Shown here in pieces: positions 6,101-14,261 of a stretch of DNA of 35,803 bases (its first letter is position 1; each line of letters starts with the position of its first letter). Source of the stretch: Gemmatimonadota bacterium (GTDB lineage: Bacteria; Latescibacterota; UBA2968; UBA8231); assembly GCA_018673255.1 (NCBI GenBank), contig JABHDC010000096.1, positions 1 through 35,803 on the forward strand. The letters are read 5' to 3'. Position numbers and translations under genes: made by a program. A model generated the notes under the pieces. It did not search any database, was not told where the DNA came from, and worked only from the letters and a program-made list of their open reading frames with translations.

Positions 6101-8302
6101 TTACTGACGCAGAAACCCGATGACGTCGCGTAACACGCGTGGATCCTGCAATACCAGCGTATGTCGTGTACGGGGGTGTACCAGGAGCGCAGGCGGGTAG
6201 GATACGGCTACCTGAGCCGGATCAGGTGAGCGGGAGAGTGGATCGCCGCACAGGCGCAGGCTTAGGTCAACCGGTCGTAGTTGCACGATCTGCTGAATGG
6301 CCGTTGTGGCCTGACTCCGGGCACCCAGATCCAGCAGTGTCGCCGGGCAGTCTCTACCCCACCAGCGGGCCAGTGTGGCGAAGCGCGTGCCCCCGAAGGG
6401 CGAGGCGATCGTGATTACCTGTGTGTCTGTGCGCCCGAGTTCAGCGGCAGCCGACACACACACGAGTCCGCCAAGACTGTGGCCGACGAAGGCGACCGGA
6501 CGTGGGTCATCTCGATCCTGCAGGCCGTCGACATGCGCAGTCAGCGCCGCGATGGACAGATCATGCCGTAGATCGATGGCCGTGACGGCCCCCTCAACCT
6601 GGGTGAAGGAGCGCTGCACTGCGTCCAGCAGGGGAGCATACACGCTCGCATCACTGTCATATCCGGGCAACAGCACAAGCCGGTGTCGCAGAGGCACGGG
6701 CGAATGCGCCCAGCGGGTGAGTTGTTCGCGGGCACCCCGCAGTTCGGTCTCAATCCGATTCTGACGCCGACGCACCCACAAGACGACGCCGATGCCGGTG
6801 ATCAGGGCACAGATCACCACGATGACATCTCCAAGTTGCGTGTACGGTGTAAGTGCGTCACGCAACTCGATCTCCCCATGTACGGTGGTCTGGGTGAACA
6901 ACACGGTGGGCTGGTCAATCGCTCCCCGAGGGTCGATGAGGCACGATATTCCCGTGTTGGCCGCCCGCACGACGGCTCGACCATTCTCGACGGCGCGCAG
7001 GACGGCCATGGACAGGTGCTGAGCCGGAGCAGAGGTCGTCCCGAACCAGCCATCGTTGGTCGTGTTGATGAGGAACTGTGCGCCGGCAAGTGTCTGCTGC
7101 CGGGCGATCTGGGGGAAGATGGACTCATAACAGATGAAGACCGCGAATGGTGTCGTCGACACACCATGGGTCAACCTGAGGATCTTGTGCCCCATCTGGC
7201 CTGGATCGAATGCTCCGCTCTCGGCTGTCAGTTCATCGAGATAGCCGAAGATCCACTTCATCGGCAGGTATTCACCGAATGGCACCAGGTGAACCTTGTC
7301 GGCGTAGTCGCCGATGCGCCCATCGGCGTTGATCAGGAATGCGCGATTGTAGAGACCGGCTGCGCCTTGTTCAGAGGACGACCCCAGGGAGCCGACCAGG
7401 AGACTGGTGTCCAACTCCTGTGCAAGCTCGAAGAGCCAGCGTCGGTGGATCTCGTAGTTTGGGTGATCCAGGCGGAAGGGGAAGGCGGTCTCCGGAAAGA
7501 CGATGAGATCCTGCTGGCCCTCACGGTGAAGCTGGCGCGCCAGACGCAGATGCGTTCCCGTCGTCTGAGTCAGACTGACACGATTCCACTTCGTGCTCTG
7601 GTCCACACTTCCCTGGACGATCCCCACGCGCATTGTCTGCAAGGGAGGGGGGGAATCGACGCAGAGACTCGTCAGTAGAAGTCCGACTGCGAGAGGCAGA
7701 ATGAGAGGGGGTATGGACCAGGAAGACCGGCGCGACCCGAGCAATTGCGCCAGGCCGGCATTGGCGGCGACGAGGATGAAGCTGAGGCCGTGAACACCGG
7801 TCAGTGCGGCGACCTGCAGGACGATCGGCGTCTGATACTGGCTGTAGCCTATAAGCGCCCAGGGGAAGCCTGTGAAGGCCCACGAGAGAACCCAGTCCAG
7901 CAGGACCCAGAGGGCAGCGACCAGCCAGGCGTAGAGACGCAGGTGGTGTCGGGCAAATTGCCGAGAGATCCTGACCACGAGCAGGGGATAGGCACCGACA
8001 TAAGCAGCCAGCAGAAGCGTGGTCATATACGCGGCAGGCGCGTTGAGGCCACCGTAGTTCTGCAGGGTCTCACTTACCCAATAGACGCGGCCGATCCCAG
8101 CACTCAAGCCAGCGGCAGCACCCAGATACCACGTCTCTCGAGAGGTCGGTTCGAGGTGGAAGAGCAGATAGAGCGTCGGAGTCAGGCAGATCCAAGCGAG
8201 CCAGCCCATGTCGAATTTGGGCAGGCTCAACGTCCACAGCACCCCTGTGAGCAGACCCGTCAGGAGGCAAAGTGCGAGGCGCTGGCGATTGCTGGCAGCC
8301 AC
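6101..8302 (-). CDS. lnt: Apolipoprotein N-acyltransferase fused to a C-terminal alpha/beta-hydrolase
   Basis: 733 residues against about 510 for ordinary Lnt. Residues 1-215 form the multi-helix membrane part. Residues 225-480 are the periplasmic nitrilase-fold domain with the triad E271 (F-P-E-T-A-F-P), K336 (Y-A-D-K-V-H-L-V-P-F-G-E-Y) and C391 (F-I-C-Y-E-S); a last helix spans about 490-511. Lnt adds the third acyl chain to outer-membrane lipoproteins. After a charged linker, residues 540-733 form a lipase-like alpha/beta-hydrolase: oxyanion-side L-L-P-G-Y-D, nucleophile S609 in G-H-S-L-G-G, S-P-F-G-G-T, and likely catalytic H714. By Lnt topology this domain should be cytoplasmic. GTG 8302 has GAGGAG upstream. 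The sigma-like gene ends 11 bp before. Confidence 0.92.
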   Translation of the reverse strand: MAASNRQRLALCLLTGLLTGVLWTLSLPKFDMGWLAWICLTPTLYLLFHLEPTSRETWYLGAAAGLSAGIGRVYWVSETLQNYGGLNAPAAYMTTLLLAAYVGAYPLLVVRISRQFARHHLRLYAWLVAALWVLLDWVLSWAFTGFPWALIGYSQYQTPIVLQVAALTGVHGLSFILVAANAGLAQLLGSRRSSWSIPPLILPLAVGLLLTSLCVDSPPPLQTMRVGIVQGSVDQSTKWNRVSLTQTTGTHLRLARQLHREGQQDLIVFPETAFPFRLDHPNYEIHRRWLFELAQELDTSLLVGSLGSSSEQGAAGLYNRAFLINADGRIGDYADKVHLVPFGEYLPMKWIFGYLDELTAESGAFDPGQMGHKILRLTHGVSTTPFAVFICYESIFPQIARQQTLAGAQFLINTTNDGWFGTTSAPAQHLSMAVLRAVENGRAVVRAANTGISCLIDPRGAIDQPTVLFTQTTVHGEIELRDALTPYTQLGDVIVVICALITGIGVVLWVRRRQNRIETELRGAREQLTRWAHSPVPLRHRLVLLPGYDSDASVYAPLLDAVQRSFTQVEGAVTAIDLRHDLSIAALTAHVDGLQDRDDPRPVAFVGHSLGGLVCVSAAAELGRTDTQVITIASPFGGTRFATLARWWGRDCPATLLDLGARSQATTAIQQIVQLRPVDLSLRLCGDPLSRSPDPAQVAVSYPPALLVHPRTRHTLVLQDPRVLRDVIGFLRQ

Positions 8303-8313
8303 GGAGCCACTCC

Positions 8314-8640
8314 TCAGGAGTTCATATACTCGACGAGAGGGCCGCGAAGCTTATTCAGGGCGCTGCGTTCCAATTCGGCGGCCTGGTCTCGGTCCATCTG
8401 CAGGCGAGAGGCCACAGCGCCGGGAGAGCGCTTGTGCTGGTAACGTTGCTCAACGACGGCCAGTTCATCCGGGGTCAGGGTCTGCAGGGCTCGTGAGACG
8501 ATCTGTCGCAGTTCCTGGCTCTCCACACGATCCAGTGGCGTATCGGGCAGGAACATCTCCATAAAGCGTTCATCGAGTGAAACGCGGTCGGAGCGAGAAT
8601 TGGCGGAGAGATCGTCGCTGATGCGGCTGAATCGTGGCAT
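8314..8640 (-). CDS. Short sigma-70 region-4-like protein
   Basis: 108 residues. The C-terminal half (about 50-102) reads as a sigma-70 region 4 helix-turn-helix: L-Q-T-L-T-P-D-E-L-A-V-V-E-Q-R-Y followed by S-P-G-A-V-A-S-R-L-Q-M and a recognition-helix-like segment ending L-N-K-L-R-G. There is no region 2, so it cannot be a complete sigma factor. It may be an anti-/co-sigma-like regulator or a DNA-binding protein that borrows the fold. The N-terminal 45 residues are charged and Arg/Ser-rich. It is transcribed toward lnt with an 11-bp gap and lies downstream of the tRNA-fMet terminator. Confidence 0.65.
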   Translation of the reverse strand: MPRFSRISDDLSANSRSDRVSLDERFMEMFLPDTPLDRVESQELRQIVSRALQTLTPDELAVVEQRYQHKRSPGAVASRLQMDRDQAAELERSALNKLRGPLVEYMNS

Positions 8641-8724
8641 GGGATCACCCGAAATGCACTAAGAGGGGCCTGCAGCGTAATTGGGGGAAGCAGGAAGCCT
8701 GGGGTAGCGAAGGAGTCCGGGACA

Positions 8725-8767
8725 ACAAAAAAGAAGAGCAGGAGACCGACTTGCGGTCTCCTGCTCT
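8725..8767 (-). terminator. Intrinsic terminator after tRNA-fMet
   Basis: A perfect 14-bp stem, AGAGCAGGAGACCG (8735-8748) with CGGTCTCCTGCTCT (8754-8767), and a 5-nt loop. Read on the minus strand it is followed by TCTTTTTTGTTG, a classic U-run. It closes the tRNA transcript about 40 bp after the tRNA. Confidence 0.9.
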
Positions 8768-8805
8768 GATCGTTCCCAGGGATTCTGGCGTTCCCTGGCT
8801 AAAGA

Positions 8806-8882
<77 letters not shown>

Positions 8883-8893
8883 GCACGAGCAAG

Positions 8894-8922
8894 AATATAG
8901 GCGGAGGATGGCTTGTACGCAA
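8894..8922 (-). promoter_or_regulatory. Promoter of the tRNA-fMet gene
   Basis: On the minus strand TTGCGT (8922-8917), a 17-bp spacer and TATATT (8899-8894) form a good sigma70-type promoter. The -10 ends 11 bp before the first tRNA base, so transcription would start very near the mature 5' end. Confidence 0.7.
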
Positions 8923-8952
8923 CTTCGGTATGGCGATGCTCAGCGCCTGCTC

Positions 8953-10287
8953 TCATGCTGAGGCAGAGGCTGAATCGGCCCCGTCGGTATCAGCCCGGGG
9001 GACACGATGCATCCGTACACGGCCGATGCGCTGGCCCTCGACGGTGAGGATCGTGATGACGAAACCTGGGGCCTCGATAGACTGACCGGGTTCCGGGACA
9101 TGGCCCACGTGGTCGTAGATGTATCCACCGAGTGTGTCGAATCCGTCATTAGGCAGGTCGGAGTCGAGCAACTCGTTCAGTTCATCCATGTTGATTCGAG
9201 GATTCACGACCAGGATTTCGTCCGGTGTCTGCCACTGGTACAGAGCCTCTTCTTCGTCGTATTCATCCTGCAACTCGCCGACGATCTCCTCAACGAGGTC
9301 TTCCGTGGTCACCAAACCACCCGTGCCACCGTATTCGTCGACGACGATGGCCAACCGTGTGCGGGCGGCGCGAAGATCGCGCAGAAGTTGATCGATCTTC
9401 TTTGTCTCCGGCACGTAGTAGGGTTCGCGCAGCAGTTGGATCGGCTGTCCCTCGGGGGCCATGACCAACTCACGCAGTGGTGTATCGACCGTGATGTTGT
9501 GGTCTACGAGTTCGAGGACCAGGAGCAGGTCCTTGGCGTAGGCGACACCACGCACTGTGTCGAGTGATTCCTCGTAGATCGGAACCCGCGAATGGCCGGT
9601 CTCGCGTATGGTTCGAATGAGATCGCCCACTGTCGACTCCAACTCGACGGCAGTCACGTCGACCCGCGGAACCATGACCTCTCGAACGACACGTTCGTGG
9701 AAACCAAAAACGCCCTCAATCATGTCCCGCTCGCCCTCTTCCAGGACGCCGGATTCGCCTTCGGATTCCACGAGACTACGCAGCTCATCTTCCTTTTCGG
9801 CCTTGAATTCCTCATCCGTGTAGTCGCCGGAAGAGGAGAGTCGCTGCAGAAGCATGGCTGCAGGTACGAGCAGGAAGTAGAAGGGAACAAAACACAGCGC
9901 GATCACCGGAATTCGCGGCTCTTCACCTTCGGACTCAAAGCGGACGCGTTTCGCCACACCTGTGGTCAACAACACGACGCCGCCCACGGCAATGACGAGT
10001 AGCACTCTCAGGAGAGTCCCGGGCAGTGGTTCGAAAAGGCGGCCCAGGGCGATGGCCAGACACACGGCAGTGAGCCCCAGGCCGATGCGCACCATCACCT
10101 GGAGGCGATGCCGGGGGGCATAGATACGCATCATCATCGTGGCACGTTTCACGCCGCTCTCGCTGAGTCGTTCGAGAGAGGAACGGCTCAGTGCAGCAAA
10201 TGTGGCCTCATAGCTGGCCAGGGCGAGCAGGGCTAGCGCACATAGTATTACGACGCCGATCCAGAGTGCTAGTTGCGGGGGTTCCAC
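8953..10287 (-). CDS. CorC/HlyC-type CBS-domain membrane protein
   Basis: 444 residues. The N-terminal part (about 1-150) has four hydrophobic segments. A CBS pair follows (about 200-330; M-V-P-R-V-D-V-T-A, G-H-S-R-V-P-I-Y, V-V-D-E-Y-G-G-T-G-G-L-V-T-T-E-D), then a CorC_HlyC domain (about 345-425; P-N-D-G-F-D-T-L-G-G-Y-I, G-H-V-P-E-P-G). Members act in Mg2+/Co2+ homeostasis (CNNM/CorC) with the CBS pair binding ATP. The gene overlaps ybeY by 19 bp and is the last of the phoH-pgpH-ybeY-corC block. The segment around 140-200 is strongly acidic. Which ion it moves cannot be read from sequence. Confidence 0.9.
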   Translation of the reverse strand: MEPPQLALWIGVVILCALALLALASYEATFAALSRSSLERLSESGVKRATMMMRIYAPRHRLQVMVRIGLGLTAVCLAIALGRLFEPLPGTLLRVLLVIAVGGVVLLTTGVAKRVRFESEGEEPRIPVIALCFVPFYFLLVPAAMLLQRLSSSGDYTDEEFKAEKEDELRSLVESEGESGVLEEGERDMIEGVFGFHERVVREVMVPRVDVTAVELESTVGDLIRTIRETGHSRVPIYEESLDTVRGVAYAKDLLLVLELVDHNITVDTPLRELVMAPEGQPIQLLREPYYVPETKKIDQLLRDLRAARTRLAIVVDEYGGTGGLVTTEDLVEEIVGELQDEYDEEEALYQWQTPDEILVVNPRINMDELNELLDSDLPNDGFDTLGGYIYDHVGHVPEPGQSIEAPGFVITILTVEGQRIGRVRMHRVPRADTDGADSASASA

Positions 10288-10823
10288 GAAAGCGGTGGTG
10301 CTCCTTCCTCATGAGGCTGTCCGCCAGGACAGCTTCGGTCTGCAGGGATGTGCGTAGTGCCGTGTGCCAGAGAACTCATGTCGAGAAAGCGTTCGGTCTC
10401 GTTCTCCATGAATCTCAGCGTTTCCTCAGTATCGTGATCGTATCCGGCCAGATGCAGCAATCCGTGGATGATGAGCCGGCCCAGCTCTTCCTCCACGCCG
10501 ACGTTGATCTCAGCGGCCTGTGCTTGCGCCCGGTCGAGAGAAACGTAGATCTCTCCTGAAATCGGATCCTCTTCATTCTCTCCGACCATCAGCGGTTGCC
10601 CCTCGGTCATCGAGAAGGACAGCACATCCGTCGGGCGGTCGATGCCTCGGAATCCTGCATTGAGTTCCTGCAGCTTCTCATCGCCCGTCAACACCACATC
10701 GATGACTCCCGGCAGGGTATGTTCCTGCAGAACGACGAGGCCGATCCGGGTCAGCTCCGCACGCACCGCAGCGTCGGGCGTCTCAGCCCGCTCTTCCGGG
10801 CAATGAAGGTGCAATTGATCCAC
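10269..10823 (-). CDS. ybeY: YbeY endoribonuclease (16S rRNA maturation)
   Basis: 184 residues. The zinc motif is H120-G-L-L-H124-L-A-G-Y-D-H130, and R-x-x-D-R-P-T-D-V-L-S-F-S lies at about 59-71, both diagnostic for YbeY. It is a single-strand-specific metal RNase in late 70S quality control and 16S 3'-end maturation. The C-terminal 30 residues (Pro/Gly-rich) extend beyond the usual length. The ATG at 10823 overlaps the pgpH end by 41 bp, which is long; a later start would remove conserved sequence only slightly. It sits between pgpH and corC. Confidence 0.93.
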   Translation of the reverse strand: MDQLHLHCPEERAETPDAAVRAELTRIGLVVLQEHTLPGVIDVVLTGDEKLQELNAGFRGIDRPTDVLSFSMTEGQPLMVGENEEDPISGEIYVSLDRAQAQAAEINVGVEEELGRLIIHGLLHLAGYDHDTEETLRFMENETERFLDMSSLAHGTTHIPADRSCPGGQPHEEGAPPLSWNPRN

Positions 10824-13089
10824 CGCCGCGCCGCTCCTTTCTCTCCGCTTCCTTCTGCCACGGATACTGGACTCGACCGTGCAGTGTGCCCATCAACACC
10901 GGGATGAAGGCCTCTTCGATCGCATGTAGATCGCGTAGTGTCAACGGGCATTCATCCAGTTCGCCGGCAGTAAATTTCTGCTGCACGATACGCCGCACAA
11001 GTTGTCGGACACGGCTCGGTGTTCTTTCTGACAGCGTGCGCGCCGCCGACTCGACAGAGTCAGCGAGCATGAGAATTCCGGCTTCCTTGGTCTGTGGCTT
11101 GGGACCATCATAACGAAAATCGTCCCGGCGGACATTCTCTACGCCGAGTTCAATCGCGCGATTGTAGAAATACTCCAACACCGTCGTGCCGTGATGCTGA
11201 GGGATCAGGTCGATGATCGCCTGTGGAAGGCCATTCTCTTCGGCCAGCTCGATGCCATCTTTGACGTGCGAATCGATAATGAGCGCACTCATGCTGGGCG
11301 TGAGATGATCGTGCGGATTGCGGCCACCGCGCAGTCCCTGATTCTCGGTGAAATACTCCGGCTTCAGCATCTTGCCGATGTCATGGTAATAGCATCCGAC
11401 GCGAGCCAACAGGGAACTGGCAGTAATCCGTTGCGCTGCGGCCTCTGACAGATTGGCCATAATCAGCGAGTGCGTGTACGTGCCTGGGGCGCGGATCGCC
11501 AGCTCGCGCAGCAAGGGCCGGTTCAGATCCGACAACTCCAGGAGCGTGATATCTGTCGTGACCTTGAACAGGCTTTCGAAAATCGGCAGCAACCCCTGGA
11601 TGACGATCGGCGCTGCAATGCCGGTGAAGATTCCCGGCAGCACGTGCGAGTAGATCTGTTCGTGCGGCACAAAGCGCAACACGTCTGCCGCTGTGATCAG
11701 GACGCCGTAGGAGGCCGGTAGCAGGATCATGGCGCGGTAAAACTGATTCCGATGGCGCACGTGACGTACGGAGAAGACGGCCACAGCCGATGTGAGTGCG
11801 CAGATCAGGGCGACGTAGAAGTCACCGAAGAGGGAGCCGATGAACAAGGCCAGCAACAACGACACGACCAGTGCAACCTGATGCGTCAGCAGGATCGTGA
11901 GCAACATCGCCGCCAGCGGGGTCGGCGCGAAATACGTCTGAATGTCGTTGGTCTGGATATAGGAGGCCGAGCCCGCCGTCGTCAGCGTGACAATCGTGAG
12001 CAGAAGAAGCAGGCCGGCACTGTAATAGATCTGCGGCTCTCGGGTTGCCAGATAGTAGGCGAGAACGACGACGAGAAAGGCCGCGATCGTCGCGGCGGCG
12101 ACGGTCTGCAGAATCCTCGTGGTTTCGTCTTTCCGCTCTTCTTCAGCCAGGTGGGCAGCCAGCGATTCCAGGGCGTCGACATGCTGCTGCTCGACCTTCG
12201 TGTTCTGGTCGATGATCATCTCGTCCTGCAGGTATCGTTGCTTGATACTGGCTACAGACCGACGAGCTTCATCGCGCAGGCGCTGCGTCTGTGTGACATC
12301 GACGAAGAGATTCGGCTCGATGAAGAGACTGAGCAGCTCGTGAATGGCTTCTTCGGCGCCGCTGTCGACGAGAGGGCGATACCCCTGGATGAGGCTGAGC
12401 AATTCGCCGCGCCGCAGGGACTGTGCATCGTGGACAGCCTCGATCGACAACTCGCGCTCGCCGATATGGGCCTGACGCGTCACGCGGGTCAGGGGCCCAT
12501 CGCGTGACGACAGAATACCCGTAGCATACAGATCGGAGAGTAGTTGCTGACTGGCTGCCTCAAAGGCCTGCAGATCGGTAGCCGAGAGCCCGGAAAGACT
12601 CACATCCAGCTGAGTCAGGGCCGCCTCGGAGAGCGCGCCGATCACATCAGGCAATTCACGCTGCAAACGGCGCTGCTTGAGGGAATCCGGCATCTGCATG
12701 CGAAGATTCGGCAGCAGGGAGCTGTAGACCGAATCCATATGGGCAAGTTGGCGGGGCGCTGCCATCTCGTCGTGTGTCAGTACGGTCGGGATCGAACGCT
12801 CCGCAGCAAGGCGCTCATCCTCGAGCTCTTCAGGACTCTTGCGAACATAGAAGGGCAACGGGGCATTGATGCGCTCGGGCGCAACCGAGCCGACGCGAAG
12901 ATCGGTGATGCTGTAGGGGCGCTGAGAGGGAGAGAAATAGGTCAACAGGCCTACGGCAATGACCCCAAGCATCACACGGAAGACGCGCCAGCTTCGACGG
13001 GCCTGAGGCTGCGCCTGGGCCTGGCGCCCGGTGCCGCGCCGGCGTGCCCCAAGCGAGGTCCACCATCGCCTGATCTGCAGGGCATTCAC
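10783..13089 (-). CDS. PgpH-type 7TM-HD phosphohydrolase (c-di-AMP phosphodiesterase family)
   Basis: 768 residues. A basic cytoplasmic N-terminus is followed by one membrane helix (about 35-55), a large extracytoplasmic 7TM-HD domain (about 75-330), seven membrane helices (about 335-510), then an HD domain (about 530-715) with Y-T-H-S-L (H around 539), the H569-D570-I-G-K motif, and Q-H-H-G-T. This is the architecture of Listeria PgpH, which hydrolyses cyclic di-AMP. The order phoH-pgpH-ybeY is common in many phyla. Its start shares 4 bp (ATGA) with the phoH stop. No diadenylate cyclase lies in the window, so c-di-AMP as substrate is inferred from the family. Confidence 0.9.
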   Translation of the reverse strand: MNALQIRRWWTSLGARRRGTGRQAQAQPQARRSWRVFRVMLGVIAVGLLTYFSPSQRPYSITDLRVGSVAPERINAPLPFYVRKSPEELEDERLAAERSIPTVLTHDEMAAPRQLAHMDSVYSSLLPNLRMQMPDSLKQRRLQRELPDVIGALSEAALTQLDVSLSGLSATDLQAFEAASQQLLSDLYATGILSSRDGPLTRVTRQAHIGERELSIEAVHDAQSLRRGELLSLIQGYRPLVDSGAEEAIHELLSLFIEPNLFVDVTQTQRLRDEARRSVASIKQRYLQDEMIIDQNTKVEQQHVDALESLAAHLAEEERKDETTRILQTVAAATIAAFLVVVLAYYLATREPQIYYSAGLLLLLTIVTLTTAGSASYIQTNDIQTYFAPTPLAAMLLTILLTHQVALVVSLLLALFIGSLFGDFYVALICALTSAVAVFSVRHVRHRNQFYRAMILLPASYGVLITAADVLRFVPHEQIYSHVLPGIFTGIAAPIVIQGLLPIFESLFKVTTDITLLELSDLNRPLLRELAIRAPGTYTHSLIMANLSEAAAQRITASSLLARVGCYYHDIGKMLKPEYFTENQGLRGGRNPHDHLTPSMSALIIDSHVKDGIELAEENGLPQAIIDLIPQHHGTTVLEYFYNRAIELGVENVRRDDFRYDGPKPQTKEAGILMLADSVESAARTLSERTPSRVRQLVRRIVQQKFTAGELDECPLTLRDLHAIEEAFIPVLMGTLHGRVQYPWQKEAERKERRGGGSIAPSLPGRAG

Positions 13090-14189
13090 TCGGAGGGCTC
13101 AGCCGTCATCGTCGGTCGATGGGAAGAGGTGTGATCACTCTGACGATCGTCATGCTGTTCATAGGCCTGCACGATGCGCTGTACGAGCGGATTCCTGACG
13201 ACGTCGCGTTCACTGAGATGGATGAAGTCGAGGCCATCCACATCGCGCAGGATATTCCTCACCTCGATCAGTCCCGAAGGCTGCCCGCTGGGCAGGTCTA
13301 TCTGCGTGATGTCACCGGTGATGACGGCCTGTGAGCCGGCACCCAGGCGCGTAAGGAACATTTTCATCTGAGCCGGTGTCGTGTTCTGTGCCTCATCGAG
13401 GATGACGAACGATTCGTTGAGCGTGCGCCCGCGCATGAACGCCAGTGGCGCTACCTCGACCACCTTCATGCTCTGCAATCGAAGCATCCGCTCGGGCTCG
13501 AGCAATTCCTGTAGAGCATCATACAAGGGGCGAAGATAGGGGTCGACCTTGTCTTCCAGTGCTCCGGGTAGAAATCCAAGTTGTTCGCCCGCCTCAACTG
13601 CCGGCCGGGCCAGAACGATGCGGGAGACTTCTTTGCGTTTCAAGGCCGACACGGCAGAAGCGACGGCAAGGTAGGTCTTGCCCGTGCCAGCCGGGCCGAT
13701 GCAGAATACGATGTCCTGTCGGGACACGGCTTGCAAGTACGCCAGTTGCCCATGGCTGCGCGCCCGCACCGCCGTCCGATAGGTGTGGATGACGCGTTCC
13801 TGCAGTTCCATGCCCGGGCGCTCGTCGTGGGCGGCAAGGTCCTGTTTGAGCAGAGATGCAACGTCGTCCTGATGGATGTCAGGGTTGCGACGCAGACTCT
13901 CGATGGCCGTCTCTATCAGATCTGTAGCGACCTGGACAGACTCGGGATTGCCGTCTATGAGCAACTGGTCCCCGCGTGCGACAAGCGAGACGCCACACCG
14001 TTCCTGAAGGGTCAGCAGATTCCGATCACTCTGGCCGAAGAGCAGGACCGGATCGACTTCCGTAATGGAGATGCTCTTTCTCAGGGCCTTGGGTCTCTCG
14101 CGTTGTGGGTCACGTTGCTGGAGTGAGGGGATGAGCGTAGAGGGAAGAAAGCCGAAAGGGGTTCGGGCCGCAGACACCGAAGTGTCCAA
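13086..14189 (-). CDS. PhoH-family ATPase
   Basis: Up to 367 residues. A KH-like N-terminal region (about 40-100) is followed by the PhoH ATPase: Walker A G-P-A-G-T-G-K171-T, the R-P-A-V-E-A-G-E-x-L-G-F-L-P-G signature, and Walker B V-I-L-D265-E-A-Q. PhoH proteins are linked to RNA metabolism and genetically to YbeY. The start is a puzzle. The only in-frame ATG/GTG/TTG codons near the homology boundary are TTG 14189 and GTG 14177, both inside the upstream terminator hairpin; otherwise CTG or ATT near 14065-14085 would be needed. I give the longest frame; the true start may lie up to about 40 residues further in. Confidence 0.88.
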   Translation of the reverse strand: MDTSVSAARTPFGFLPSTLIPSLQQRDPQRERPKALRKSISITEVDPVLLFGQSDRNLLTLQERCGVSLVARGDQLLIDGNPESVQVATDLIETAIESLRRNPDIHQDDVASLLKQDLAAHDERPGMELQERVIHTYRTAVRARSHGQLAYLQAVSRQDIVFCIGPAGTGKTYLAVASAVSALKRKEVSRIVLARPAVEAGEQLGFLPGALEDKVDPYLRPLYDALQELLEPERMLRLQSMKVVEVAPLAFMRGRTLNESFVILDEAQNTTPAQMKMFLTRLGAGSQAVITGDITQIDLPSGQPSGLIEVRNILRDVDGLDFIHLSERDVVRNPLVQRIVQAYEQHDDRQSDHTSSHRPTMTAEPSE

Positions 14190-14204
14190 GGCCCGAACCC
14201 CTTT
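14141..14204 (-). terminator. Strong terminator after the LysM gene, overlapping the phoH 5' end
   Basis: AAAGGGGTTCGGGCC (14155-14169) pairs perfectly with GGCCCGAACCCCTTT (14190-14204). The loop contains a second hairpin, GACAC-TTCG-GTGTC on the minus strand. A T-rich tail CGGCTTTCTTCCC follows on the minus strand. It lies 58 bp beyond the LysM stop. Confidence 0.8.
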
Positions 14205-14261
14205 CCGAATCTGACTCCTCAGGAGCCTTGGCGGATCTCCAAGACTCTTAGCTCAAGAGCG

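Noticed and set aside
6683..8443. Long plus-strand frames opposite lnt
   Set aside because: Shadow frames in GC-rich DNA; the minus strand encodes complete Lnt motifs.
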